A stretch of 64,000 bases of DNA from Methanoculleus thermophilus (GCF_001571405.1 NZ_BCNX01000012.1:1-64000); one strand, 5' to 3'. Numbered from the stretch's first letter, positions 45,649 through 55,282 are shown. Program-made: numbers and translations. The notes: a model not told the origin generated them from the letters alone.

Positions 45649-47186
45649 GCTGTCTCCCTCCGGAGGGCGATGACACCCATGTCATACAGAATATTCTTCA
45701 CTTCCTCTTCGTCGATGACGCCCTTGCTGATCTCGACCATCTGGGCGAAGTTCTTCACCAGTCCACAGTTCGGACCCTCAGGAGTCTCACTCGGACAGAT
45801 CCGGCCCCACTGGGTTGGGTGCAGATCACGCGCCTCGAAATGGGGCTGCGAGCGAGAGAGCGGGGAGATCACACGCCGAAGGTGTGAGAGCACCGCCATA
45901 TGGTCGACACGATCCAGGAGCTGTGAGACACCGGTACGCCCGCCGACCCAGTTTCCGGTAGCAAGCGGGTGGAGCAGCCGCTCGGTCAGGACATCCGCAC
46001 GCACTGCGGTAGCGATTGAGAGGTCCCGGTGGCGCATGCTGGCCCGCTCGAGTTGATACTTGATATCCCGCGTCAAACGGTTGAGCGAGATCCGGAAGAG
46101 GTCCTCCATCAGGTCTCCGGCGAGTTTCAGCCTCTTGTTCGAGTAGTGGTCCTTGTCGTCGATCCGGCGCCGGTCAAGCACCAGGTCAAAGCAGGCTTCA
46201 GCCATACGGCCGAGGAAGTGCGCCTTTGCGAGCCGGACACTCTCAACTGCCGACTGATACCCGGGATCGCCCTCCTTCAGGTTCACCGGCATCAGGTAGT
46301 TTAAGTGCGGCAGGAGGTAGTTATCAAGGACGAACTCCGCACGCTTTCGCTGATAGTCGCGGGTCTGGTTGGGCGCGAGTTTCTTCCCGACGTACATGAC
46401 ACCCTCTTCGACCGTGTCGCATTCGCTCTCTTCCAGGTTCTGCATCATGTAGGTGAGAATCTCTTCGTCGGTCGAGACCGCCTCCACGATGTCGTGGTCG
46501 CCCTGGAGCCCCAGCGCACGCATCAGGTCGACGAAACGAAGATGTCCCGCGACCGAGGGGAACGAAACTTCAAGCAGGTTCTTTCTGTTCCGCTCAACGA
46601 TAACGAGCGCCCGATAGCCCCGGAACTGTGAGAAGACCTTTGCCACATAAATGCGCTCATTGTAGCGCTCGGTGAACTCGGTCATGATCTTGTTTGAGGC
46701 AAGATCTTCAAGGGTCATCAGCACCCGCTCAGTGCCGTTGACAATGAAGTAGCCACCGGGATCGAGAGGATCCTCGCCATGCTCAACCCGCTCGGCATCA
46801 CCCATGTTGTAGAGGTTGCAGGCAGCCGATCTCACCATCACCGGCAGCTGCCCGATGGTGGTGATGACCGGCTCCTGTGCTTCTTCACCCTGGACAAGCG
46901 TCATCTCAAGCTGGATCGGCGCTGCATACGTGAGGTTACGGAGGCGCGCTTCACTGGGGAAGAGCTCGGACTGCGACCCGTCTGCCTCGCGGACCCGGGG
47001 TTTCAGCACCTCGATCTTGCCCAATTCAACCCAAACGGCCTCTTTGCCTTTACTACGGGTCTCAATGTCCGTCTCGATGATGCGCTGCTCATCGACGACT
47101 TTCTGGAGGTTGTGCAGGAGGAAGTTATTGTAAGAATCTAACTGGTGACGTGCTACGTGCTCTCGCGAAAAGTATGCTCTCGACAA
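45645..47186 (-). CDS. rpoB2: DNA-directed RNA polymerase subunit B''
   Basis: A 513-aa N-terminal half of the split beta-like subunit: [22 protein letters not shown] at the start, [14 protein letters not shown] in the protrusion, [40 protein letters not shown] and [16 protein letters not shown]. The start codon is TTG at 47186, because no ATG or GTG lies in frame between the rpoH stop at 47228 and this point, and the family N-terminus begins here. It starts 41 bp after rpoH. Confidence 0.95.
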   Translation of the reverse strand: MSRAYFSREHVARHQLDSYNNFLLHNLQKVVDEQRIIETDIETRSKGKEAVWVELGKIEVLKPRVREADGSQSELFPSEARLRNLTYAAPIQLEMTLVQGEEAQEPVITTIGQLPVMVRSAACNLYNMGDAERVEHGEDPLDPGGYFIVNGTERVLMTLEDLASNKIMTEFTERYNERIYVAKVFSQFRGYRALVIVERNRKNLLEVSFPSVAGHLRFVDLMRALGLQGDHDIVEAVSTDEEILTYMMQNLEESECDTVEEGVMYVGKKLAPNQTRDYQRKRAEFVLDNYLLPHLNYLMPVNLKEGDPGYQSAVESVRLAKAHFLGRMAEACFDLVLDRRRIDDKDHYSNKRLKLAGDLMEDLFRISLNRLTRDIKYQLERASMRHRDLSIATAVRADVLTERLLHPLATGNWVGGRTGVSQLLDRVDHMAVLSHLRRVISPLSRSQPHFEARDLHPTQWGRICPSETPEGPNCGLVKNFAQMVEISKGVIDEEEVKNILYDMGVIALRRETA

Positions 47187-47227
47187 AACACTTCTGTCTA
47201 ACAGATGGATCAGCTCCGACCTTCGAG

Positions 47228-47479
47228 TTATTTCTTCGGTCTCTTCACAACGAGGCGGTATGCCTCAGCTCTGCCCGCCGTACGGCTGTCGCGAATGATC
47301 CGGACTACATTCCCGACTTCGCCCCCAATAGCCTTGACTGCAGGATCGTCATGGTAGATTTTTGGTAGTTGTTCCAGAGTGATATTGTATGTCGCAAGAA
47401 GGTCCGCGACCTCTTCTTCGCTCATAATCTGATGGTCAGGAACCATCTCGTGTTTGAGTACATCAAGTGGAGTGCCCAT
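47228..47479 (-). CDS. rpoH: DNA-directed RNA polymerase subunit H
   Basis: An 83-aa Rpb5-like subunit: [22 protein letters not shown] near the N-terminus and [26 protein letters not shown] with YRLVVKR at the end, the standard C-terminal Rpb5 fold without the eukaryotic N-domain. It heads the polymerase operon. The ATG at 47479 has GAGGTG six bases upstream; the GTG three bases further upstream is not used here. Confidence 0.95.
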   Translation of the reverse strand: MGTPLDVLKHEMVPDHQIMSEEEVADLLATYNITLEQLPKIYHDDPAVKAIGGEVGNVVRIIRDSRTAGRAEAYRLVVKRPKK

Positions 47480-47557
47480 CACCTACACCTCACTGATGAA
47501 AGAGTTGTGTATCAGATTGATCACCTTGCTAAAACCCATAGACATCGCCCATGGCAA

Positions 47558-47631
47558 CGGGCCCAAGGGGATTTGAACCCCCGACCACCTGGTTAAAAGC
47601 CAGGCGCTCTACCTAACTGAGCTATAGGCCC
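47558..47631 (-). tRNA. tRNA-Lys (anticodon TTT)
   Basis: A 74-nt cloverleaf read on the minus strand. The acceptor stem pairs GGGCCTA with TGGGCCC, the T arm is GGGGG-TTCAAAT-CCCCT, and the anticodon stem-loop CCTGG-CTTTTAA-CCAGG carries TTT. No CCA end is encoded, so the CCA transferase is needed. It lies just upstream of the rpo operon on the same strand, with its own box A at about 47671-47682. Confidence 0.95.
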
Positions 47632-47822
47632 CGCTTGTACTGCCATCCAGCATTATTACAATGCGAGAATAGTATAAATACTTTGCTTTTGGACGTATCA
47701 TATAATTCGCACTCCAACGATATAAATCTTTCAATCAGTCAGACCGTACGGACACTTCGGAATGCTTAATGCTTACAACATGCCTCTTTTCATAATATAC
47801 CTCACCTATTTCAGGTGTCCGC
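47632..47822. promoter_or_regulatory. Divergent promoter region: tRNA-Lys and PsiE-like gene
   Basis: On the minus strand AGTATTTATACT (47671-47682) is the likely tRNA-Lys box A. On the plus strand two AT-rich boxes occur: CGATATAAATC (47718-47728) and CATAATATAC (47791-47800). The second is placed for a nearly leaderless transcript of the PsiE-like gene at 47823, though AGGTG just before its ATG also looks like a ribosome-binding site. Confidence 0.55.
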
Positions 47823-48254
47823 ATGAGCCCAGCCAAAAAGAATACAGATACAGCCATATCGCTCATATCCGGCCTCACACAGATTGTATATCTGCTCATT
47901 GCGGTCTCGCTCTCCCTGCTCGCACTCGTCTCATTCTATGACGTTGCCCTGCAGGTAGCCGCGCTCATTCATGCGGAAGACCTGACGCAGGGCGTTCTTC
48001 GGGTTCTGCACGCACTCCTCCTGACCATCATCATTGTAGAGATTCTGGAGACGGTGACGTCGTACTTCAGGACCAACAGAGTCCAGGTGACGCCGATCCT
48101 GATCGCAGGCCTCACAGCAATGGTGCGGCGGGTATTGACCTTCGGCGTCGAGCATGTCGAACCCCTTGATTTCGGGATGACGCTTGTAGCAATCCTCGTC
48201 TTGACAATCGCTATTGTCTATATAGGAAGACAGGAGAGAGCCGATAGTTACTAG
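47823..48254 (+). CDS. PsiE family (phosphate-starvation-inducible-like) membrane protein
   Basis: A 143-aa protein with four hydrophobic helices (about residues 20-45, 62-80, 92-108 and 118-136). The sequence LHALLLTIIIVEILETV, followed by VTPILIAGLTAMVRRVL, matches the PsiE/DUF2127-adjacent family. The name comes from E. coli phosphate regulation, but no Pho context is seen here. The ATG at 47823 precedes MSPAKKN, a cytoplasmic tail before the first helix. Confidence 0.82.
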   Translation: MSPAKKNTDTAISLISGLTQIVYLLIAVSLSLLALVSFYDVALQVAALIHAEDLTQGVLRVLHALLLTIIIVEILETVTSYFRTNRVQVTPILIAGLTAMVRRVLTFGVEHVEPLDFGMTLVAILVLTIAIVYIGRQERADSY

Positions 48255-48320
48255 GAGAGAACGGAAAGTCCAGAGGAGGTGCGCCGGGCATCATTCAGGG
48301 GGAAGTTGGAACGGAGTTGA

Positions 48321-48956
48321 TCAACGCGCTTCAAAAACCTCTGCAAACTGATCCCTAACCTGATTCAGGCGCTCTTCCTGGAGTTTGATGCTCATTGCCA
48401 TACTCTTAATGGCCCTTGTAATATTCTCGCCCATCCCGGCCTGGACATCTTTTATGCTGTAGGTCGTCTCCAAGATCTTTAAGAGGCGTTTGTTGATATC
48501 GACGCTCTTTGAGAGACGTTCATACTCGTCGATGATCCGCTGGTCCACACCGGCTTCGCGCGCTCTCGCGATGTCGGCAGCAATAGAGTGTTGCCGCGCC
48601 AGCACATGCTCTATTGCTTCATAGAGCTGGTGGTGCGTGGTGGGCTTGAGGATGTAGTCCTCGATATAGGCACCATACGTATTGGCCTCCTCCGGCGTGA
48701 GGGGCTTTGCAGTCAGCATCAGAACAGGGATCTCGCGCGTCGCTGGATCTGCCTTGATCTTCTCAAGTGTCTCCCATCCATCCATCGGCTCCATCATAAT
48801 GTCGAGAAGAACAAGATCTGGCGTCGTTGTCTTCAGAATCTCCAGACACTCCATCCCGCTAAAGGCGGTGATTGGCTGATATCCGCCACGTTCCAGCATG
48901 GTGACAAAGACGTCGACGATCATGGGACTATCATCGACGATCAGTATTGTATACAT
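48321..48956 (-). CDS. Response regulator with C-terminal helical domain
   Basis: A 211-aa protein. The N-terminal receiver domain (residues 1-120) has the acidic pair in ILIVDDSP, phospho-acceptor Asp in LVLLDIMMEPMDGW, Thr in LMLTAKP and Lys in YILKPTTH. After a linker a helical domain of about 85 residues (IARAREAGVDQRIIDEYERLSKSV ...) has no DNA-binding motif, so output may be protein interaction. The ATG at 48956 has GGAGGTGTG upstream; reading on to 49256 runs through the Roadblock gene in another frame. It overlaps that gene's stop (TGATG). Confidence 0.85.
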   Translation of the reverse strand: MYTILIVDDSPMIVDVFVTMLERGGYQPITAFSGMECLEILKTTTPDLVLLDIMMEPMDGWETLEKIKADPATREIPVLMLTAKPLTPEEANTYGAYIEDYILKPTTHHQLYEAIEHVLARQHSIAADIARAREAGVDQRIIDEYERLSKSVDINKRLLKILETTYSIKDVQAGMGENITRAIKSMAMSIKLQEERLNQVRDQFAEVFEAR

Positions 48957-49333
48957 CACACCTCCTCTCCGATCCTGATTGCAATCTCTCTCAATCGCTC
49001 CTGCACGGTTGGGAGATCGGCAGACTTGTCTATGACCACTGTTATAAGAGCATCCTCTCCCGCACTCATGATGAGAATTGTTGTGTCGGGTGCAGTGATG
49101 GTGACCATGGACGGTGACTGCACATGAAGACTGTTGCAAGCCCCCTCGGCCGATGCAAGAACCGTCGCGCTCATTGCTGCGAAGAGAGGCGATGAGACGC
49201 CGTCTTCCCGGAAGTACTTGCTCATAACTATACCCTCGCAGGATACAAGGGCGCATGCGACGACACCAATGACGGATCGGATCTCATCGGTGTATCTCTG
49301 AGCTCTCTCTTCCATGGAGGAATGACGACTCAT
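48956..49333 (-). CDS. Roadblock/LC7 domain protein
   Basis: A 125-aa protein with the Roadblock/LC7 pattern: a helix, then VVACALVSCEGIVMSKYFRE, a second helix with ATVLASAEGACNSL and a strand pair VTITAPDTTILIMSAGEDALITVVID. In prokaryotes such proteins act with small GTPases or two-component regulators in motility or polarity. The one-base TGATG overlap with the response regulator gene shows tight coupling of the two products. Confidence 0.85.
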   Translation of the reverse strand: MSRHSSMEERAQRYTDEIRSVIGVVACALVSCEGIVMSKYFREDGVSSPLFAAMSATVLASAEGACNSLHVQSPSMVTITAPDTTILIMSAGEDALITVVIDKSADLPTVQERLREIAIRIGEEV

Positions 49334-49752
49334 ATAATTAACTCCAGGATGTCTTCATGCAGGTATCTGCATAGTGTCTTATATGAATATCGAATTTTTA
49401 CCGCCCGGGGCTGACCCATATCGTGGTTTTAGTTGTTATTAATACTCGATTCGCTCTGCAGATGGTGGTATGGGATGGATTGCACAGGAGCGCCTCCCTC
49501 CATGCCCTGCATGATCCTATCACACCTACGGTCGCCGGGATAGGAGTCACCCAATGCATATAAAGCCAGGGCATCTCCTGAGGGACAGCCCAGGCAGCCG
49601 CCCATGATGCGTCTCTCCCGAAAGAGATTCGTCGGAATGCCCAGCATTATGAATGATACCACGTAAAAATCCAATTAGCGCTTATGGATAAGAGAAACAA
49701 AATAAATAACTTTAAATTAAAGCACTACGATCTATCCTTGAGACAGCTTCAG
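49334..49752. other. Gap between Roadblock gene and MinD pseudogene
   Basis: AT-rich at its right end (about 49690-49730, including AAATAAATAA), which could have been the promoter of the decayed ATPase. An 81-codon open frame at 49429-49674 on the minus strand shows no motif. No RNA gene was recognised. Confidence 0.4.
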
Positions 49753-50189
49753 ATGATCAGGGCCTGCACCATCGCTTCCGGGAGAGGGGGAGCCGGGAGA
49801 ACGACTGTTCCCACAAATCTAGGAGCAGTACTGGCTCGATATGGCAGAGAGGCGTGTCTCATCGATACAGATATAGCCAGCCGGGATTGGTGTTGGGACT
49901 CGAAGAGACCTCGATCACCCTCCATGAGGTTCTGGCAGGAGAGGCTGCAACTCAGGATCCGATACACAAGGGCCATATGGCCCAGAGATCGTGTCGAGCG
50001 GACTCTCACTTCAGGGGTTCCAGAACGCAGACCCCGGCGGCTTGAGGATGAAGCGTGCAAAAGGCAGCAACCGTAAGGACGCCCATTGCCGTGAAGTATC
50101 CAGGATCCGGATCATCGAAAGCGTTCCAAAGAGTTGCAGGGGAACTTGCAGGTCTCCCTGTTGAAGAAGAACCAAAGAAGGTTCAGTAA
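49753..50189 (+). pseudogene. Decayed MinD/ParA-family ATPase
   Basis: Three frames together spell a MinD-like ATPase. From ATG 49753: TIASGRGGAGRTTV (a Walker A with both Lys changed to Arg), then LARYGREACLIDTDIA. A frameshift near 49885 leads into GLVLGLEE and LHEVLAGEA in another frame. A second near 49970 leads into GPYGPEIVSSGLSLQGFQNADP. After a large internal deletion, the C-terminus TPIAVKYPGS...AFQRVAGELAGLPVEEEPKKVQ and a stop at 50187-50189 return to the second frame. About 440 bp remain of an expected 780. The gene is dead. Confidence 0.9.
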
Positions 50190-50233
50190 GGGTTTATCGA
50201 ACGACTTGCTCGAACATAATTCAGGAGAGGACG

Positions 50234-50437
50234 ATGATGGCCGACATCAACGCAATTATGATCGTTCTGCTCTCAGTGATCATCATCTGCCTGCTGTTCA
50301 TTATGTATGTGATGTACGTGCGCATCCAGCAGCTCTTAAACGAGGTCAGTGAACTGAGAGGCAGGATGGAGATCACCGGCAGCGAACTGGAACAACTGAC
50401 ACGGAGTGTTGAACAGTACAAGAGAATACGTGGATGA
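50234..50437 (+). CDS. Small single-pass membrane protein
   Basis: A 67-aa protein with one long hydrophobic helix (about residues 7-32) and a polar C-terminal helix rich in Leu and Glu that could be a coiled coil. The ATG at 50234 has AGGAG six bases upstream. It lies just behind the decayed MinD-like gene and may once have been its membrane partner, but no family is recognised. Confidence 0.6.
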   Translation: MMADINAIMIVLLSVIIICLLFIMYVMYVRIQQLLNEVSELRGRMEITGSELEQLTRSVEQYKRIRG

Positions 50438-50500
50438 AGCCCTCCGTCCCCTATCCCAAAGCGAAGATATATGTGTGATTCGTGCACATAGTATAAGGGA

Positions 50501-50574
50501 GGGGCCATAGGGTAGCCTGGCCATCCTAGGAGACTGGGGGTCTTCTGACCTGCGTTCAAATCGCAGTGGCCCCA
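50501..50574 (+). tRNA. tRNA-Pro (anticodon GGG)
   Basis: A 74-nt cloverleaf on the plus strand. Acceptor GGGGCCA pairs with TGGCCCC, the D arm is GGGT...ATCC, the anticodon arm GGAGA-CTGGGGG-TCTTC carries GGG, and the T arm is CTGCG-TTCAAAT-CGCAG. No CCA is encoded. No attachment-site duplication or integrase is seen near its 3' end. Confidence 0.95.
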
Positions 50575-50616
50575 TTACACCATTTTTTCGATCAACAGAT
50601 CAAACCATTCTGCAAC

Positions 50617-51474
50617 ATGAGGTTTCATTCGGATTGCATAGGGTGTCTGCTCTCCCGTGTCGAGTATGAGAGCAGGCTCTGCACCGACAATCCAGAGCGC
50701 ATCCAGAAGATCGTCCGAGCATGCCGGGACCTACTCCAGCGCATCGCTGCCGACCCGGTGCCCGCGCCCGTCATCGCGAGCCGGGTGCACCGCCTTGCCT
50801 ATCAGATGCTTGGCGACGCTGATCCCTACCGAGCCCTGAAAAGAGCCAACAATGAGGACGCACAGGCAGTCTCCCGGGCGGTGCGCGACGATCTTACGAC
50901 ATTTCATGATCTTGTGCTCGCATCGGTCATCGGGAACACGCTGGACTATGGTTCACAGGCTCACACCGTCACTGATAACTTTGTTGAGTTCTTCCGTCGG
51001 GAGTTTGCGGCCGGGCTGACCGTTGATGATACCGATGCAATAGAACCCCTCACCTCCCGCGTAGTCTACCTGGCCGACAACTGCGGGGAGATCGCCTTTG
51101 ACGCGCTCCTTGCAGACTATCTCAAGAGGAGGGGATCGCACGTCACATTTGCTGTCCGGGGCGCGCCGATCTTGAATGATGCAACGATTGAGGATGCAAT
51201 GACCTTCGGGATCGACCGCTGCGTGGACCTGCTCACCCCCACCACCGACGGCATCGCCGAGCTGGGCCTCAACCGGGACCTCGCGCCGCCGGACCTCCTC
51301 GATGCTCTGGATCGCGCGACGCTCATCATAGCGAAGGGGATGGCAAACTACGAGTCGCTCTCTCTCGAGCGCGATCTCCCGCCCGTGGCCTACCTGATGT
51401 CGGTCAAGTGCGATGTGATCGCGACGGATATCGGCATTCCGGTTGGCTCGCGGGTAGCCCTCCTCCGCGAATGA
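50617..51474 (+). CDS. DUF89/ARMT1-like damage-control phosphatase family protein
   Basis: A 285-aa protein of the archaeal subfamily of DUF89. It begins with MRFHSDCIGCLLSRV, where the CIGC pair is characteristic of the short archaeal form. VYLADNCGEIAFDALL carries the conserved Asp-Asn pair that binds metal, followed by VRGAPILNDATIEDA. Family members dephosphorylate harmful sugar phosphates or damaged metabolites in a metal-dependent reaction. The ATG at 50617 is chosen because the CIGC motif follows at once; reading from 50566 would overlap tRNA-Pro. Confidence 0.88.
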   Translation: MRFHSDCIGCLLSRVEYESRLCTDNPERIQKIVRACRDLLQRIAADPVPAPVIASRVHRLAYQMLGDADPYRALKRANNEDAQAVSRAVRDDLTTFHDLVLASVIGNTLDYGSQAHTVTDNFVEFFRREFAAGLTVDDTDAIEPLTSRVVYLADNCGEIAFDALLADYLKRRGSHVTFAVRGAPILNDATIEDAMTFGIDRCVDLLTPTTDGIAELGLNRDLAPPDLLDALDRATLIIAKGMANYESLSLERDLPPVAYLMSVKCDVIATDIGIPVGSRVALLRE

Positions 51475-52027
51475 TCCGCAATGGATGCAATTGGGCTTAA
51501 GAGGATACTGCCCAGATTATCCCCGGAATGCACAGTCTATTGGCCCTAAAGAGGTTTATCCAGACGCCATCTAGCATATAATTAGATATATATGCAGATA
51601 TATTTAGTGAAAATAAATATATAATAGGCATTATAGATACTGAATCGGGGTAAGACCACACCCAGCGATCATCAGTCAAGCACTCACAATCAGCAATCAC
51701 CACATCTACCACAACCCACCACCAGTACACCGGTCCGGGGAAAGCCGGATTGACGGCCCCCTTCACCAGTATTCAGCGACCACAAGAGAGATTACCCAGA
51801 CCATGCACCCGGGGTGTGGCTCCCCACCTCATATCATGAGGCTTGACCCCACCTCACTTTTTTAAAATCGCCAGGTCCCGTGATTGCCAAGCAGTTATAG
51901 CGGCCTTGCGGAGAGGAACGTAGAGAGTCAAGAAGAGGCGATGCGCAAAAACGTGAAAACTACACGCTGCCGACCATATGGTATTTTCGGAAAAACGGGG
52001 AGAGGCGCGGCGAGGGTGCCGCATCCA
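51475..52027. other. Long AT-rich intergenic gap, no gene found
   Basis: This is the longest empty stretch in the window. Its first 150 bases are AT-rich (about 51565-51645, with ATATATATGC, GATATATTTAG and AAATAAATATATAATA), in contrast to the surrounding GC-rich coding DNA. The rest is of ordinary composition. Open frames on the minus strand at 51497-51766 lack a motif. No tRNA, CRISPR or repeat was recognised. Confidence 0.4.
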
Positions 52028-53242
52028 TCATCCGAAGATCTTTTTCGACATCTCCAGCGCCTCAATCGCAGGCATCTTCTTCCCGGTCAGGAACTCAATT
52101 GCTGCGCCTCCACCGGTGGAGATGTGGGTGAACTGATCCTCGATACCGAGCCGTTCGATGGCCACACCGGAGTGCCCGCCGCCGGCTACCGAAAACTCAA
52201 CAGTGGAAGCGGCCTTCAAGAGTTCGAAGGTGCCGATGGCAAACTGCTCCTCCTCAAAGAGACCGGCCGGGCCGTTGACAACGACCGTTCCGGAACTGGT
52301 GATCTCCTGCGAGAGGAGGGCGATCGATTCAGTGCCGATATCGAGAACCTGAGCATCCCTGGGAATCCCATCCACCGGATATTCCACCCGCTCACCATCC
52401 TTTCGGACGGCGACCGAGTGCGGCAAAGAGAATCGATCCCGGTAGGAGTCAAGCAGGGCTTTTGCCTTATCAACTTCGCCCCGGTAGCCGAGTTGATCGA
52501 TCAGCTGGGCCGACGGCTGTCCGATGTCATAACCCGCCGCAAGCAGGAAGACATTTGCGACTACGCCGACCACGATCACCTTATCGGCCGTCCCCCTCTC
52601 GAGGACATTCTTTGCGACCGCGATCGAGTCATCCACCTTGGTTCCACCGAGGACGAAGGTGATTGGACGCGGGGCATCGGTAAAGACCCGAGAGAGGTTT
52701 GTGACCTCCTTCTCCATCAGGAGACCGGCCACCGATGGGAGCGCAAGAGGGAGCCCCACAATCGAAGGTTGAGACCGGTGCGCCGTGCCGAAGGCATCGT
52801 TGACGTACATATCCGCCATCGACGCCAGCCTCCGGACGAGGAGGGTCTTCTTCGCCTCTTCAGGTTTTAACGTCAGGTTCTCCTCGGCAGCAAACCGGAG
52901 GTTCTCGAGCATCAGGACGTCCCCGCGCTTTGCGTCCCTGATGGCCTCCCGAGCACAACGCCCGAAGATATCCTCGACGTACGTCACCGGGCGGCCGAGC
53001 AGCCGCTCCAGTCTCGCCGCATGCGCCTCGAGCGTCGTGTAGTCCTTCTTGCCGGGCCTGCTCTGGTGGGTGAGGATGACAAGCCGCGCATCCTCAAGTG
53101 CCCGCACCGTCGGCAGGTGCTCCCGGAACCGCTTATCGTCCAGGATCTGGTTTGACGAGGGATCGATGGGCGAGTTGAAGTCAACCCGCAACATCACCGT
53201 CCCCGTCAGATTCCCAGCGTCTTCAAGCGTACCGATCTCCAC
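52028..53242 (-). CDS. pgk: Phosphoglycerate kinase
   Basis: A 404-aa archaeal PGK. Signature segments are MLRVDFNSPID (substrate-binding Arg and Asp), LVILTHQSRPGKKDY, FVLGGTKVDDSIAVAKNVL, GPAGLFEEEQF and SVAGGGHSGVAIERL near the C-terminus. It converts 1,3-bisphosphoglycerate and ADP to 3-phosphoglycerate and ATP, or the reverse in gluconeogenesis. GTG start at 53242. It lies just downstream of atpD on the same strand, with only 21 bp between. Confidence 0.95.
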   Translation of the reverse strand: MEIGTLEDAGNLTGTVMLRVDFNSPIDPSSNQILDDKRFREHLPTVRALEDARLVILTHQSRPGKKDYTTLEAHAARLERLLGRPVTYVEDIFGRCAREAIRDAKRGDVLMLENLRFAAEENLTLKPEEAKKTLLVRRLASMADMYVNDAFGTAHRSQPSIVGLPLALPSVAGLLMEKEVTNLSRVFTDAPRPITFVLGGTKVDDSIAVAKNVLERGTADKVIVVGVVANVFLLAAGYDIGQPSAQLIDQLGYRGEVDKAKALLDSYRDRFSLPHSVAVRKDGERVEYPVDGIPRDAQVLDIGTESIALLSQEITSSGTVVVNGPAGLFEEEQFAIGTFELLKAASTVEFSVAGGGHSGVAIERLGIEDQFTHISTGGGAAIEFLTGKKMPAIEALEMSKKIFG

Positions 53243-53263
53243 CGGGTATCACCCCTACCCTGA

Positions 53264-53890
53264 TCAGGCACTCCGTGCCTTAATCTTTTTCAGGCGGAAG
53301 AGCTCCTCACGTTCCATCTCATCAAGTCGCATCTTGATGAAGTTCTTGGCCTCGTTGAGCTCGGGGATCACCTTAAACTCGAGCGCATTCACGCGCCGCT
53401 TGGTGCTCTCGATCTCGTCGAGGAGCCGCTTCATGGTCGTCTCGATCTCAGCAGCCTCGATGATGGCCTCGAGCAGGTCCTCAAACGCCTCTGCGGTCTC
53501 GTCAATGACGGAAGAGGTGCCGAGCATTCCGTAGCCGCGATCGAGCACGCTCTTTCGCACCGATGACGCCTGGATCTCAGGGACGACGACGCCCATGATG
53601 TTCTTGCTCTTTAAAGAGATGGCGGGGACATCGGCCGTCGAAAAGGCGGCGGCCTTGACCCCGATAGCGCCCTCGACCGTCTCGGCGAGGGCAATCATCT
53701 CCATTGCACGCTCATAGCGTTTCATCAGTGTGCCGCGGCTGTCTTTCGCCTGCTGCAGCACCTTGAAGAACTCCAGGATCAGCCCATCGCGCTTCATCTT
53801 TAAGATGTTATAGCCGCGCTCCGAGAGCTTGATCCGCCGCTTGACGTTGATCAGCTCAGACCGGGTCGGCTTGATATCTCGCAGCGCCAT
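53264..53890 (-). CDS. atpD: A-type ATP synthase subunit D (central stalk)
   Basis: A 208-aa two-helix coiled coil: the N-terminal LINVKRRIKLSERGYNILKMKRDGLILEF and the C-terminal MKRLLDEIESTKRRVNALEFKVIPELNEAKNFIKMRLDE form the long antiparallel rotor shaft. It connects the A3B3 head with the K ring. It is the last gene of the ATP synthase operon. Confidence 0.95.
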   Translation of the reverse strand: MALRDIKPTRSELINVKRRIKLSERGYNILKMKRDGLILEFFKVLQQAKDSRGTLMKRYERAMEMIALAETVEGAIGVKAAAFSTADVPAISLKSKNIMGVVVPEIQASSVRKSVLDRGYGMLGTSSVIDETAEAFEDLLEAIIEAAEIETTMKRLLDEIESTKRRVNALEFKVIPELNEAKNFIKMRLDEMEREELFRLKKIKARSA

Positions 53891-53896
53891 GGAACC

Positions 53897-55282
53897 TTAC
53901 CCCTGTGCCTTCTTCCGGTACTTCGGGTGATACTTCTGGATCAACTCGCGGTCGATACGCACGAGCTGTTCTTCGGGCAGCGTCGCAAGGAGTTCCCAGC
54001 CGAGGTCGAGCGTCTCCTCGATCGACCGGTCTTCGTAGAGGCCCTGCCTGACGAACCGGTCCTCAAAGAGGTCCGCGAACTCAAGGAACATCCGGTCGCG
54101 CTCCGAGAGCGCGTCTTTCCCGACGATGGCGACAAGGCCCCGGAGATCGTTACCCTCTGCATACGCCGCGTAGAGCTGGTCGGAGACCTTCTTGTGGTCC
54201 TCGCGGGTGTGCCCCTTCCCGATACCGAGGTTCATCAGACGGGAGAGAGACGGCAGCACGTTGATCGGCGGGTAGATACCCTTCCGGTGCAGCTCACGGT
54301 TGACCACGATCTGGCCTTCGGTGATGTAACCGGTGAGATCCGGGATCGGGTGGGTGATATCGTCACCGGGCATCGTCAGGATCGGGATCTGCGTCACCGA
54401 GCCCTTGAGACCCTTGATGATACCAGCACGCTCGTAGATGCTTGCAAGGTCCGTGTACATGTATCCCGGGTAGCCACGCCGACCGGGCACTTCTTCACGG
54501 GCCGCGCCGATCTGACGGAGCGCCTCGCAGTAGTTGGTCATATCCGTCAGGATGACGAGCACGTGGTAGCCGAGGTCGAACGCCAGGTACTCAGCGGTCG
54601 TGAGTGCGAGACGCGGCGTGATCGTCCGCTCGACGGCCGGGTCGTCGGCGAGGTTTAAGAAGACGACCGAACGCTCGAGAGCGCCGGTCTTCTCGAAGTC
54701 GGCCATGAAGTAGTTGGCCTCTTCCCGGGTGATACCCATGGCCGCAAAGACCACGGCGAACTCTTCCGTCGAGCCGGGCACCTTCGCCTGCCGTGCGATC
54801 TGGAGTGCCACATCGTTGTGGGGCAGACCAGATGCCGAGAAGATCGGGAGTTTCTGACCACGGACGAGAGTGTTCGTCCCGTCGATCGTCGAGATACCTG
54901 TCTGGATGAAATCCGCAGGCGAGGCCCGAGCGTAGGGGTTGATGGCCGCACCGGTGATATCGAGCCGCTTTTCAGGCACGATCTCCGGGCCGCCGTCGAT
55001 CGGCTTGCCGCCGCCGGAGAGGATACGCCCGAGCATGTCTCTGCCCACCGGCATCTTGATCGTCTCGCCAAGGAAGCGAATTCCAGAGTCTCTACCGATA
55101 CCTGCTGTGCTCTCGAAGACCTGGACAACCACGATCTCGTCGCTCGTGTCCAGCACCTGGCCGCGCTTGATTGTGCCGTCCGCGGTCACGATGTTGACGA
55201 GTTCGTTGTAACCCACCGGCTCGGTCTTCTCAACGAAGACCAGGGGGCCGGCAATCTGTGCAACCGTTCTGTATTCCTTCAT
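53897..55282 (-). CDS. atpB: A-type ATP synthase subunit B (non-catalytic)
   Basis: A 461-aa subunit of the hexameric head, homologous to the A subunit but without a Walker A loop. Conserved parts include [22 protein letters not shown], the [31 protein letters not shown] region and [26 protein letters not shown]. The ATG at 55282 gives the usual MKEYRTV N-terminus; a GTG six bases upstream is possible because GAGG sits near both. Confidence 0.95.
   Translation of the reverse strand: MKEYRTVAQIAGPLVFVEKTEPVGYNELVNIVTADGTIKRGQVLDTSDEIVVVQVFESTAGIGRDSGIRFLGETIKMPVGRDMLGRILSGGGKPIDGGPEIVPEKRLDITGAAINPYARASPADFIQTGISTIDGTNTLVRGQKLPIFSASGLPHNDVALQIARQAKVPGSTEEFAVVFAAMGITREEANYFMADFEKTGALERSVVFLNLADDPAVERTITPRLALTTAEYLAFDLGYHVLVILTDMTNYCEALRQIGAAREEVPGRRGYPGYMYTDLASIYERAGIIKGLKGSVTQIPILTMPGDDITHPIPDLTGYITEGQIVVNRELHRKGIYPPINVLPSLSRLMNLGIGKGHTREDHKKVSDQLYAAYAEGNDLRGLVAIVGKDALSERDRMFLEFADLFEDRFVRQGLYEDRSIEETLDLGWELLATLPEEQLVRIDRELIQKYHPKYRKKAQG

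Noticed and set aside
49429-49674. 81-codon open frame on the minus strand
   Set aside because: No family, no clear start signal, low hydrophobic or acidic pattern; likely chance.
50501-50574. Integration site at tRNA-Pro
   Set aside because: No integrase, attachment duplication or foreign gene block was found beside either tRNA.
51497-51766. 89-codon open frame on the minus strand in the AT-rich gap
   Set aside because: Composition is unlike neighbouring genes and no motif or ribosome-binding site supports it.
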